A program made the position numbers and the translations under genes. The notes beneath the pieces are model-generated. The model saw only the letters and a program-made list of their open reading frames with translations. It made no database searches and was not told the origin of the DNA. From Pezicula radicicola (Eukaryota > Ascomycota > Leotiomycetes > Helotiales > Dermateaceae), in assembly GCA_003008705.1 (NCBI GenBank), contig PDUO01000054.1, positions 128,160 through 192,159 on the forward strand: a stretch of 64,000 nucleotides of DNA, read 5' to 3'. Below, in pieces: positions 43,084 through 54,439 of this stretch. Position 1 is the first letter of the stretch, and each line of letters begins with the position of its first letter.

Positions 43084-44729
43084 GTTCACAGCAAGTAAGA
43101 CATACACTTGGAGAGGGACCGAGGTGCTAGCGTTCTACTGGTTGTGCTTTATGGCGATTAGCCGGGCCAGGTCCAATTCAGATGATACAATAATACTAGG
43201 GATGCCCAATGAGCGCGCGTCTTGTTGTATAATACACACGAGAACGGTGGTGGAAAGGAGGAATAACACAAAAGGAGATTATTTGGTCGCGACAATTCCT
43301 ATTGTGACCTTCTCTGTATAAGCTATTATCAGTAAATAAGAGGTTAACAATAAATTTACAGATGTCCTCGGCCAGGGTCACCAGCTTTGCGATGTGCAAC
43401 AAAAATATTTGGTGGAGCCATTGGCGGCTCAAAATCACGGGGTAAGCTGAAATACAGTCTACGCTAGATGACGCCACAGCTGGTGCAGAGGTGAACACTA
43501 AGACAAAATAAAGCATTCTAAGCGACAAAGTATCGAAGCTTATACCGGAGCTAGTAGGGATCTAAGTAGGAACAGAGTTTACTTGACAGGACTAGGTGCA
43601 CAGATAGAAAAGTGAAAGATTTAGACATAGTGGCCAGCTTGACAGCCTTGTTTATTGGAGCATGTAGTACAGCTAGAATGAGTATTATATATAGCCGATA
43701 TGTTTTATAGAAACGCAGTTTCAAATCGACGGGTAGAACACGGCCCGTATAGATGATTATTACATCCATAGAAAGCTTATTAGATAGCTGAAGGGTTATA
43801 GAACTAATGACACAATGGTTCTAACAAGATGACAGCATTAACATTGTAGCAAAACTAACGAGTGAATACCTTATCACCTAGCGAGGAACTAGTTCAGGTC
43901 TGAAAGAGAAAAAACCTCATTTCGCAAATCTCTTCCAGATTAGTGCTATGTGCAACTAATCCACTAACGCGCCTGCTGTAGCTGAGTTGTTCGGCTAGTT
44001 TAAGCATTCGGTTTCCACTCTCAAATCAAGCCAGGTTCTCCGGAGATTTGCAGCATAGCGACGTTTGGCTTCCCGTTATAACCGCAGCTTTTGCTTGGCG
44101 GATTCTTCCCAAGGAGATTCTTCTGCCAGGATTCTCTTTACCTTCAAGCCGCAGTAGAGCTGCTTCAGTTTAGGTAAGCTGCTAATAGCCGCTCTGATGG
44201 CTGTAGCGGACGTTGATCTGTACCCCGGCTGGTGATCTTGGCAATCGGCTTCGTAGACCACAATTCTAGACTGCTTGTTAAACAGAACAGGCATCTCCCA
44301 CAGTGGTACGATTGTGGTCTGACAATGCAAGCCCCTTTGAACACAGCCTTAGCACAATTGAGGTTTCCTAGCGCCTATTGGTTTAGTCCCTTCTCAACAT
44401 AGGTTTTACGTCTATTCAAGGGCAGCCATATGGTCAGTCGCAAGCTGTGATCGATGTCCCCCATGCCCAAAGACTGAACCGGAAGGCAAGCCTGTTACGT
44501 GACTGCCACTCGCGTGGCCAGGATCGTAACATAGTATGCTTTAGCATTGATACCGATAGCATATAATCACTTCCTCTATTTAGCGAGGCAGATGTGGACA
44601 ATGGATTAGTATCTTATGACAAGCTCTTTTTCAACGATTTCATTGCATGCGACAGGATCTTTTATAGTAGAATCGCTACTAGATCAACAATGATTCTACA
44701 TAGTCTCCAAAGATCCCAAGTAGCCTCGC
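43084..44729. other. Intergenic, no gene recognised
   Basis: Only short frames. The minus strand at 44000-44330 has a basic coding-like piece (RILAEESPWEESAKQKLRL, then TKRRYAANLRRTWLDLRVET) that I cannot assign. Confidence 0.4.
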
Positions 44730-45959
44730 CTATCCTACCCCAGTCAGAGTGACACCAGTGCTCATAGTTATCCCCGTGCTCACAGTTGTCCCTGTGCTTT
44801 TCTTGCGATCTTGAATAGTAGGGGCTTGGCTCGTCCGGCGGCGAAGGAGTGGCTTTAGTAATGGAATGCAAACCACGATGATTGATATATTGAGCTCCAT
44901 GGAATACAAGATAGCTGTCGCAAAGTTAATAACTGATAATACGTAAAGTAACAAAAAAAAAGGTAGCAGCGGAAGACAAACATATAGTGACAAAATTATT
45001 GTGGAGGAACATCAGTCGAACAACAATGAATCGTGCTACACTACATAACATTGTAATAGCCCCTAATAAGAAGGTTGCTACAATCCCCGCGAACTGTGGT
45101 CTGGAAAGATGGAGATATTTAAGGAGGAAGAATGGAAGGATAAAAACTGAGCAGGTATACTACTATTAGCTTACCACTGTTTTAATCTAGGAAGAGGGCT
45201 GGTTCTCTACTTACTTGCGAGATCGGAAGATATATTAAGACCCCAAATTAAGATACCCTCTTCAGCTGTAGAATAAACATGACATGCTTTTGGATCGAGT
45301 GACCTAATTCCGCAGGGCTAGAATTAGTAAGCAATTAGTAGAACTAGGATAGGAGTAATACCAGTTACTAGAAACTGGTAAACACCAGAATATATCACTG
45401 TTCCAGGTTATGATAAAAGCTATTGTAACGTAGACCGTGATTATATGTAGTGCGATTCGAAGTCTTGTAAACGCTATGGAAATAATATTATATTGTAGAG
45501 CCAGTAGACTAAACTTAGGAAGATAAAGTCCAGTATCTGTAATGATAAAATCGGCATAACCGAGCTAATACCCATTATAAGATTAGCATTAGATTATAAA
45601 AGGATAAAGAGGAATTAAAACTTGTAGGCAAAATATCTTATCTGAATTTACCTTTGAGAGGGATATAATCTGCGATTTAATTAAATTGATAGTACTAAGA
45701 CTTCTAGCACCATCTAGATAAATCTTCGTAACGCAAATTACGTTTCCTAGAGCAAAAAACCATCCAAACAGTACCAAAATATCTGAAAGATTAGGCTTCT
45801 TGTGGTGGTGGAAAATGCGCAATGCAAGCCGCATTAGTACAAAGGATAGACTTAGGGTAACAAAAGTCCACCCTACACCCTACCATTAATCAATATATTA
45901 ACTTTGTCTATTTTTAGGAGTCAACTTACTATTTGAGGGTGATGAGATGTATCTGCCAT
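44730..45959 (-). pseudogene. Fungal-rhodopsin-like/PTH11-type 7-TM protein, degenerate
   Basis: Multi-pass membrane protein relic resembling the large fungal family of rhodopsin-domain/PTH11-like receptors. From ATG 45959: MADTSHHPQI, a short intron, then WTFVTLSLSFVLMRLALRIF, HHHKKPNLSDILVLFGWFFA, a cytosolic/extracellular loop and GLYLPKFSLLAL in a shifted frame. The conserved-looking WNSDIFWCLPVSSNW near 45400 matches the FWC.P....W motif of this family. The end has FVCLPLLPFFLLLYVLSVIN-like helices and a Thr/Ser-rich tail (TGTTVSTGITMSTGV). TAA stops near 45588 and frame changes between helices 3 and 7 break it. Hydrophobic segments and the FWC motif support the family, but at moderate confidence. 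Confidence 0.55.
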
Positions 45960-47005
45960 TACGTCTTGCTTCTAAGTTATCTTCACAGTTGACTAAGAAA
46001 AAGTACAAGATCTTACAACTAAATATCTAAGAGATTTTCGAGTTGTTTTAATATGATTCAAGGGAGTACAGGGAAATTATAGTTTTATACATGTATAAGA
46101 AATATTTCAATATATGAATAGAAATTAACTATTCCCGGAAACGACGTAGTCTAGGCCGAGTTATACCGTTTGCGAGAATGTATGATCTCAGCTTATTAAA
46201 GGAAACTCAAAATTCATTAGGTACGTCTCTAATCTAGAATACTAGCCTACTACTTTAGGTAAAGCGATCCCCGCCCCGTAAAAACATATCTATGCTTATA
46301 ACTAGCACATATATAATTTTGATTACAGCAAAAGCAAATCAGTGGACAATTGCAAGGGGAGTGTATGTAGTTGTAGTGTAGAACCAACGGAGGAAAGGGA
46401 GACGTAAGAAGGAACAGGAGGGAGGATATATAATGACAATTTCTTTACCCTTCGCTGACTTCAGTAGAAGGAAGATCCTACAATCTAAGGGTGATATAAT
46501 GTTTACCATAGAAGCTTGTTAAACAGTCATCTATTAAAGAATTTAGTTATACCTAGATATCTTTCTGATTATCGATTAAACGTCTTGCAGGGAAAGGGAT
46601 GTAAATATTAGCGCAAAAGATTTGTTCTTATAAACTGATAAGCTGGGCCGGCCTTGTGCCTTAGATTAGGTAGGAATAGAAGGCTTGTCACTACGTCGCT
46701 GTCCCGTAGGACTGTATGGATTTCATTATTTAGCTATATACACACTACAAGCCCGACCATGGAACTGCCTCCTCCTCTGGCTGTCGAAATTTCTTGCACT
46801 GCCAACATTGATGGAAGTCTTAATGAACTAGAGGACGAGGATTAGTCTTAGAGGAGGGTAGGAGCGGATTAACATCGCGAGGGTGGGGGTAGTCTTCGTT
46901 GTATGCATAATAGATGTTGCTTTTGTGGAATATAATATGACGGGTTCGACAGCTATGACGTTCTCTAATGATGATGAGTAGTAGTTGAACTATTTATGAT
47001 TACTA
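45960..47005. other. Intergenic, no gene recognised
   Basis: A/T-rich, with only short frames and no motif. Ends at the left edge of the MITE copy below. Confidence 0.5.
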
Positions 47006-47158
47006 TTCCGACCATCGTATATTGGCCAACTTTTGGGCTATAGGGACGTACAATAAAGTATCGATCAAACAGAGCAATTCTAGCCAATAAACTTCCTGTA
47101 TTTGCCTCTGAGACGCGTTAGGCGATTATAGACGAGCAGAGTGGATATTGATTATAGG
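47006..47158. mobile_element. TA-target MITE, family A, copy 1 (degenerate)
   Basis: Starts after TA with TTCCGACCATCGTATATTGG, then CTTTTGGGCTATAGGGACGT and an internal GCGTTAGGCGATTATAGACG, AGCAGAGTGG. These match copies at 60649 and 62496. The right terminus is eroded. Confidence 0.65.
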
Positions 47159-48191
47159 CGAGTTTCTTCGCCACTCGCCACTCGCTTGAAGTTTGGAGTT
47201 GGCGACATGAACGCATCATCAGCCCTCTCTGGCCCACCACCCCGCCCTGGTGTTTGGCGTCATCAATAACAAGGCAAAGTACCTCTCTTACTTGTTCGCG
47301 TCCAGGGTCATCAGTGACGTGCTCATTGGCCCTCTCCTGTTAATTGTGTTTTTTCCTTAAGATGTCATTTTTTAACATCTACTACATTAATGAGAAAATG
47401 ATACGAGCAGAAATATAACTAAAGGCTGGATTCTAGAGTAAGGACAGTGCGCCGAAAAGCCTCTATAATGGAAAGGGCTACTAGCCTATAAGATAACGTT
47501 GTAGCTACAGGCTGCTATAGGCTTTATAGCCTATATTCGCACGAATTTTAGCTGGAACCTCCGTATTTGCTTCCCGTTTCGAAGCAACCGCAAAGCCTGG
47601 TTACAGCAAGTACAAGGGCAGTCAAAGAAAATCCGAGAGCATCTCTAAACGGAATTGCATCTTCTTACAAGGACGCTTGTATATGTATAATGGAAAATAA
47701 GTGGCAGGAGAAGGACGATGAAGGGAAGGAACACGACTAGTGAGAAAATGAGGTAGGGCGAACCAAGTGCTGCAGCGGTGAGCAATGGGGGATGAGGGAG
47801 GGCGTGTGCAGGTTGCCTCGTTCTGCTGAGCTTTTTATACATTGGACTGGATCCACATACTTTGATAGAGACAATGAGGAAGATTCACCTACAGATTCAC
47901 CCACAGATTCACTTGATCCATGACACAGCTACCCCTAGACGCGTGTGGATCGATTTAATTTTTTCCGCCATAACGATGGTCAGGACGCGTCTGCTCGGAT
48001 TCTGAGGCATAATTCCCGGTGCCAACAGGAAATATGAATACAGCAAGTGTACCAGAAAATTGCCCTAAATGAAGACGGCATAGGTTTGAAAGCTGATAAA
48101 GACCCGGGTGGTAATCATCCGAAGTGGTACGGTGTCCTCTCGTTACGATACCCTTGGAGGCGCAGAGAAGATAAGGATGCTACCCGTACTA
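47159..48191. other. Intergenic, no gene recognised
   Basis: A 65-codon minus-strand frame (47645-47842) has a hydrophobic core (LIFSLVVFLPFIVLLLPLIF) but no other support. A short tandem of GATTCACCTACA-like units lies at 47883-47915. Confidence 0.45.
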
Positions 48192-49020
48192 CTTCGTACA
48201 GGCCCAAATAATCTGCAGTGGGACGCCTGTGCGCCAAAATATAGTAGCCTCCATCTGCTAAAATCACCTCAATACATCTATCACCCATTCCCCTAATAAG
48301 ATCCTTTACTGTAGCCTCTGTAATTGATTCCCAGGCTTCTAGAACTGCCTCTCTAAGTCTCTTATAAGACCTATGAACATCTGGGTATTTGCTCTCAATA
48401 TAGTTCTTTATTTCGTCCCAAATTGTCTCGATAGGATTAAGGTTTAGGGAGTATGCAGGCCATTATATAGGTATAATCCTAATTGCTTTAAAAACAGAGG
48501 CTGTGAAGGCAGACGCATGGCCCTTAGCATTATCCTGTTGAACAGAGAGGTTAGCATATTGACTAAGGATCTCTTGGACTATCGGAATAATAACCCCCGA
48601 GTAGGAGCCTTCGTTTATTAACTCCCAATCCTTCTCCCAGAATAAGCCACGATGTTTTCCATATCGTCCTGAAATTGACCCCTAGAACATCTATCCAATC
48701 TTCCGTTGATATCGAGTTTCTATACAGTTTGGATGATAGACTTCTTCGTGGCCAATCTTCCTTGTAATCCAATCCCGGTGATGCCTTCCTGGTTGTACCC
48801 ATGTTTCGTAACTCCATAAAACAGAATCCCATTGCTCATCGGTCCAAAATAAGTTCTCCCAAGCCCATTCTAATCGATCCTTTATATTCTTCTTAGAAAG
48901 CGGAGGCTTCCTACGTGCAATTCGCCTAGGATAGTCCTCTGCAACGATTCTGAGTCCTTACCGATGTAAAGGCACGTGAACGGTTGGGTTAGGTTGCAAT
49001 AGAACAAGGTAACAGTATAT
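48192..49020 (-). pseudogene. Tc1/mariner-type transposase relic with one terminal inverted repeat
   Basis: In a single minus-strand frame I read RIVAEDYPRRIARRKPPLS, DRLEWAWENLFWTDEQW (first catalytic Asp), WVQPGRHHRDWITRK, LSVQQDNAKGHASAFTASVF (second Asp) and YSLNLNPIETIWDEIKNYI (Glu), with 34 residues between second Asp and Glu: a DD34E transposase. Stops are TAG 48693-48691 and 48684-48682 (tryptophan codons turned to TAG) and TAA 48465-48463, all explained by G-to-A or C-to-T transitions. The 3' end runs into a terminal repeat (48192-48214, CTTCGTACAGGCCCAAATAA) preceded by TA. The N-terminal DNA-binding part and the other TIR are gone. Confidence 0.9.
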
Positions 49021-49321
49021 CGCGAAGTTCGGTATACACTCGGAGGCGTATTCGTTACAAGTAACCAGTTGTTGACATAACTTAAACAACAATGTGGTGA
49101 CCGCCTGATTAAGTTTAGGTGATGTCGACAACAAGGTTCCCTGCTAGTGCTATTACCTTCTTTATGGTCTATGCCTTCCCTCGGGTACAGCGTTTTAGCC
49201 CCTGGTCGCTTTCGTTTAACTGAGCTAGCTAATGCACCTCAGTATTCGCTTACGCCTAGCATGAAATGTCAAAAAACTCTATTCTAACCCTTCTCGCTTT
49301 CGCTTTCGTTTGATCAATAGG

Positions 49322-51465
49322 ATGATTTCAGGTACTGCCACTATACACAATTATATTATCATCCTACTACGTGTGACAATATGGTAAGTAGTCTCTGTTC
49401 CCATATAAAGGTGCCATTTGAGATTGAAGAACATCTTCTCATTTTTCATTTAATTTAACGTACTTAATCAGTCAATATTCTTACAACGCGATTCTTTGCC
49501 TCTATCTTGCTTTCTCTGCTGTTTCTTCAAGCAACTGCGGTGACATTTGAAGACTCTTGTTCTCAAATTAGAAATGAAGTATTGATGAGTATCCCAGGTT
49601 CAAAGGTGAATAAGTTAGAGTATTACCCAGCGGGGAGCACTGTAGACGTCTCCGATTTGGTATGTGCTCAAAGCTACTTAGTGGAATCAGAAGACACAAG
49701 CATCTTACATTTATACAGAATAAAACCTGCATAGCCCTTGGTACTAACACTACTCAAATCGCGCCAGTTGATCTCTGTCGTCTGGCGCTGTATGTCAACA
49801 CATCCCAAACAAGTGGCATAATTCTCGAAACTTGGCTTCCTCGGAATTGGACAGGTCGATTTTTAAGTACTGGTAATGGTGCACTTGGTGGATGTGAGTT
49901 GATTAAGCCACCTTTAAGAATTAGGACTGCTTAATAATGCCATCTTCTAGGTCTCTCCTATGAAGCACTAACATACGCCACCGCAAGTTCAAGAATATCT
50001 CATTCCTTGTGCATTTGTTAACAAATCTAGGGTCTCGGATTTGCAGCTGTAAGTGTTAATGGGGGTCACAATGGGACTTCTGGTGGATCATGGTTGAACA
50101 ATCCAGAGGGGTTCAAAGGCAAGATTGCTTCCCTTCCATGTTCATTGGATTTAAAGGTCGCTGACGATTCTGCTTAAACAGACTGGTCGTATCGCTCGTT
50201 AGTGTTTTTCTTTATTGTTATATTCCTACACTATATCAAATGCTAACAATTGATGGGGCAGTGTACATATCGGCACTGTTGTCGGGAAGAAATAGCGAAA
50301 CTATTCTATGGATCTGAACACAAAAAGTCATACTACTTTGCATGCTCTACTGGTGGACGGCAAGGCTTCAAATCTGTTCAAATGTACCCTACGGACTTCG
50401 ATGGAGTTGTTGCTGGTTCGCCGGCTTTCGATAACAATGCACTTGCCTCTAAGAGCGCTTTTGCAACTTTGACGGCTGGGTTGAATTCATCCGATCCTGG
50501 ATTTATTACCACCGATGAATGGTATTATTAACCCACTCGGATTCGTTAGTTTGTAGATACAGAATACTGACCTAGAGAAGGGCTCTAGTTAGCTCCGAAA
50601 TTCTTAAGCAATGCGACGGACTCGACGGAGCAGTTGATGGGTAGAGCCGCCTCTCCGCCCCCATTGCCGCTATTTGCTAATGTTCTTGTGAAGTATCATC
50701 GAAGACCCCGACAAATGCATGCCCAACATCGGCGATCTCCTCTGCAGCAATAGCACAGTAAATTGCCTCAACGCAGAACAACTTCGTCGTGCGACAGCAT
50801 TGTTGGAGCCATTTCTCGGCACCAGTGGTGAACTCATCTATCCGCGGATGCAGCCTGGAGCAGAGATTGGCGCATCCCTTATCTTTTATGGCGGCACCCC
50901 AGCCCAGTCAACGGTAGACTGGTTTCGGTATGTCACTTTTTCGAACGCCAGCTGGAACATCGCCACATTTACGACCAAGGACGCCGAACTAGCCATCGGC
51001 TTGGACCCTGCCGGTGTTTCCTCCTTCTCTCCCAACCTAACGGCATTTAAAGCTGCCGGTGGTAAACTCCTGCACTTCCACGGTATGAATGACTTTGTCA
51101 TCTCGTCAGACAACAGCGAGCGTTATTGGAAGATGGTCAACGCCACCATGGGCAACCCAGACTCGTTCTACCGATACTTCCGCATCGGCGGCATGCAGCA
51201 CTGCTCGAATGGGCCCGGGGCTTGGGGGATCGGCCAGATTGGCGATAAGGTGCCTTCGCAAGATCCTCAGCGCAATGTCCTTCTTGGGATTGTGGATTGG
51301 GTTGAGAATGGTAAAGCACCTGAGACAATCACAGGTACCAAGTATGTCAACGACACCCCGAGCTCGGGTATCGAGTTCATGCGTAGCCACTGTATGTTCC
51401 CCGCTAGCAACAATTATATAGGGCCTGGCCCCTCCACAGATCTAGCAGCGTGGAAATGCAGCTAA
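49322..51465 (+). pseudogene. Tannase/feruloyl-esterase family gene with a one-base frameshift
   Basis: Secreted serine esterase of the tannase family, acting on gallate or ferulate esters. Exons: 49322-49331 (tentative), 49472-49659, 49719-49893, 49951-49982, 50031-50118, 50182-50197, 50262-50521, 50581-50640 and 50694-51465. The signal peptide is FFASILLSLLFLQATAVTF. Landmarks are TGNGALGGCLSYEALTYAT, GGHNGTSGGSWLNNPE, the nucleophile CSTGGRQGF, GVVAGSPAFDN, then HGMNDFVIS (Asp) and GGMQHCSNGPGAWG (His). All catalytic residues are present. Two introns (49983-50030, 50119-50181) use GC donors. The sequence GGGAAGAAATAGCG near 50284-50297 lacks one base for VVGKEIAKLF, giving an immediate TAG; this is the only defect, so a recent pseudogene or a sequencing indel are both possible. 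Confidence 0.85.
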
Positions 51466-51868
51466 TGGCGAGGAAGGATCGGGGAACGAGCTGAGAATAA
51501 GGCGGAGACGTAAATGCATACAGATTAACGGAGTTATCCACACAGGCTACATTTTACAGAGACCTTCTAGGTTGCAAGAAGGAGTATTCTAACTAATGAA
51601 ATAACTCAAAGCTTTGTAGAGCTGCACCCTCGTTCAATATACTGACGGCAGAATTCTAACTAACGATGCAATTGAAGCTATTCATCCATCCAATTGACCT
51701 ATGGCGGATTCTCAATGCTCCTACGGGACAACAATATTTTCCCTCATAGATTACAGAGACTTCAACCCCACCCCACCACTCATGTAGCTCTCTGCTCAGT
51801 CCAGGACCCTCAGAATGGGCCGCGGGTGCAGGTACCCAATGTCTAGACTCCAGAAAACTCTCAATTCG
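51466..51868. other. Convergent intergenic region
   Basis: 400 bp between the 3' ends of the tannase gene and the Zn2Cys6 gene; no gene or motif seen. Confidence 0.6.
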
Positions 51869-52887
51869 TCACTCCGTTAATTTTTCATCCAGTCTCGAAT
51901 CAGGTATGAGACCTTCAGTGGCCTCAAATTCTCTAACAGCCCAATCCATCTTTTGCCTCCACTCTACAGGTAGAATTTCCATTAAAATCTTGAATTCCCT
52001 ATCCGCTGTTCCTTCCAACCACCAAATCCCATCAAGCTTCTTTAGCAACATAAAAAAGTACCCAACAATCGTCAAAGTTCTTGGGTCTTGAATTGATACA
52101 AGCAAGATGGCCTTCTGGCCATTATCTGCTAAGGACCATTGATTGCTAGCTGCATGGAAGGCAATACAAGTGGACGTCGCAAGCAGTTCCTTTGCATTAT
52201 CTGCACGGACCCCCTCACGTAATTGCCTGGCATGCTCAACTATGGCTCTTGCCATATACTTATGTGAAGCTTCAGAGAGAGTCTTATCCGACAGGTTTGA
52301 CAATCGCAGATGAAAAGCCGATAATCCAAGGAGGGCATCCATGAGACTCGGTGCGCTGAGTGCTAGGCTCACAACCCAGTTGGACCAAGCATATTGGGCG
52401 ATAGGTTGATGCACATTGACGGACCTATTGATGAAGCTTGCAGAGGCCATCTTGATGTAGTGGTGGAAGAGACGTAGTTCAAGGAGTCGTTCAGAATGGG
52501 TGCTCATGAGGAAAGGGCCAGGATAACCTAATGAGTCATGTAATGGGGATGGAATGAGTGTTTGCGTAGGACCTGTTGGTGGGGTCGATAAAGTGGCCTG
52601 TGAATAGGAGTGAGGTGGATTCGAGACGGGAGACGAAGGCTTGAGAAGATGTGTATTCGTCGTTGGTAACTGCTTATCCGTGGTTGCGAAATCACAGAAG
52701 ACGCCATGTTTGAGACAACGTCCACAGGTAGGATGAACCTCGTCACACTGAAGGGTTTGTTAGTATTGACCTAACTTGCGTAGAAGATGCAAATGACACT
52801 TACCTTTACCCTTCTCAATTTGCATCGCCTGCACCCTAGGCGGGATTTTCGATGTGGCTGTCGCGGCAACATCGCAAGATCGTGCAT
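51869..52887 (-). CDS. Zn(II)2Cys6 transcription factor
   Basis: Nuclear regulator of about 320 residues. Exon 1 52887-52804 and exon 2 52747-51869, intron 56 bp (GTAAGT, CTTCAG) splitting the zinc cluster. The spliced binuclear cluster reads CRRCKLRRVK, then CDEVHPTCGRCLKHGVFC, exact CX2CX6CX6CX2CX6C spacing. A Ser/Pro linker follows, then from about residue 120 a fungal-specific regulatory region (RLLELRLFHHYIKMASASF, SLALSAPSLMDALLGLSAFH, KYMARAIVEHARQLREGV) of the Fungal_trans_2 kind. Two in-frame ATGs 15 bases apart could start it; I give the upstream one, the other is at 52872. It is convergent with the tannase gene. Control of that gene is possible but unsupported. Intact. Confidence 0.92.
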
Positions 52888-53156
52888 CAATGTTGAAAGA
52901 TTTGCCTTATAGGAATTGCGATCTCTGTCTGGCTCAGTTCTGTACGGAGGTACATTGGTTAAGTATTGTTCCCTACCAAGTCAGTGCTAAGTTATGCGCG
53001 CTATTTATCCTAGAAGTACAGATTGTTATTGGCCATTTTTGGTCGTTTACGCTCCAAACAGTACTCACAGCGTTGCAAGGTACAATACTTAACCCATGTA
53101 CCTCCATAGATTGAGGGGAATGTTTCAGACTGCGTCTCGCTAAGGTGGTCTTACTA

Positions 53157-53443
53157 TCCCCCCCCTAAATAAACGTTATTCGGTGGGCGGGTGGAACCAG
53201 CTATCAGGGGGGTCTAATAAATAGAAGATATAGCTTTCGTGGCCTGTCAGAAAGTAGACAGGCCACTCGAACCTTCTATATACGCCCTAGGTTTTACAAC
53301 AGACCAATTTTTGGCCTGTGCAACGAGGCAGAGTCTGATAGACGGGGACTTCTTAGGGGTTTCTGACCACTCAGAGTATACCCTCTATAGCTCCGACCCA
53401 CAGAGCCCGCCGAATAACGTTTATTTAGGGGGGGGGTGGTGGA
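53157..53443. mobile_element. 287-bp TA-flanked MITE
   Basis: Inverted terminal repeats: left TCCCCCCCCTAAATAAACGT continuing TATTCGGTGGGC, right (inverted) TCCACCACCCCCCCCCTAAA continuing TAAACGTTATTCGGCGGGC. They are flanked by TA at 53155-53156 and 53444-53445. Internally a perfect 10-bp hairpin (GTGGCCTGTC ... GACAGGCCAC) sits at 53239-53266. Too short for a transposase; target and TIR start suggest a Tc1/mariner/pogo-type nonautonomous element. Confidence 0.85.
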
Positions 53444-53445
53444 TA

Positions 53446-54439
53446 GTACCCTTACTAGCAGAGTAACTAAAAATAATGTTCGGTTAATTGTATCATAGAA
53501 TAGGTAAACGTCGGCTAACATACCTGAATTATACTTCTAAGGAGGTACAACAGAGAAGAAGAATATCCTAGAAAGAAAACAATTACTATATAATTTCTTA
53601 TACTTCTTAGAAGGAGATATAATAAAAAAGAAAAGTTATCCTAGAGGGAAAAGTTACTATAAAATAAATTTTCTTAATATAAAACTTAGTATAATCTTAG
53701 TAGTTTTTATTTATTTATAATAAATAATTTTCTTTTAAAAAGTATATAAAAAACTTTAGTTTATTAATATTAAATATACTTAGAGTTTATAAGGCTTAAA
53801 TAGAATAAGTCTTTTAAAACTATTAATACTATCTCCCTCTATTATAGTATAGAGGTTAGACCTACTACTCTATAACTAAGTATAATACTCTAATATAGGA
53901 TTAGTTATAGAATTTGTATATTAACTTATCTATAAATCCGTTAAGTTAAGCTAGTTGTTAAACGCAGTTGCGGCAGGAATAGTCTAGATTACTACAGCAG
54001 TATTTGAGGCTTTGATTATTAATACTTTTAAACTGAATTAAATGTCGGATGTGTAAAGGAAACAGGCCGTCATAAATTGTCACATGATCGCCACGAGCAC
54101 TTATCCTCTGTTTTTTTTGCACATCATAATTTTGGTGAGGCAGTGGTTGCAGCAGCTTACTTATGTCCAAAGTGGCAGAGAGAAGATCTCCTAAAGCCCA
54201 AAAGGAGATATGATAGTGAGTTGATTCTAGCGGGAACTCGACGGCGAAGGACATCACAGGAAAAGCTAGCATGATCACTCGAACATAATGCTGCGTAAAA
54301 AGTCATTCTTCATTAAGTTTTAGGAAAACAACGATCGCCAGATCCATCGCCAAATCCGAATACGTATCAATTCCTGTCACAACCCCAACCATTCATATCA
54401 ATGACCCCTTCACTTCACCTTATCAAAATACTGCATTTA
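53446..54439. other. Intergenic, AT-rich in its left half
   Basis: 53470-53960 is AT-rich and RIP-like. 53960-54300 has open frames on both strands without a recognisable family. Confidence 0.5.

Noticed and set aside
47645..47842. Small secreted or membrane peptide of 65 residues
   Set aside because: A single hydrophobic stretch in a short frame without upstream or downstream support.
53239..53466. 75-codon frame within the poly-C MITE
   Set aside because: It spans the MITE end and its hairpin; composition follows the repeat rather than a protein.
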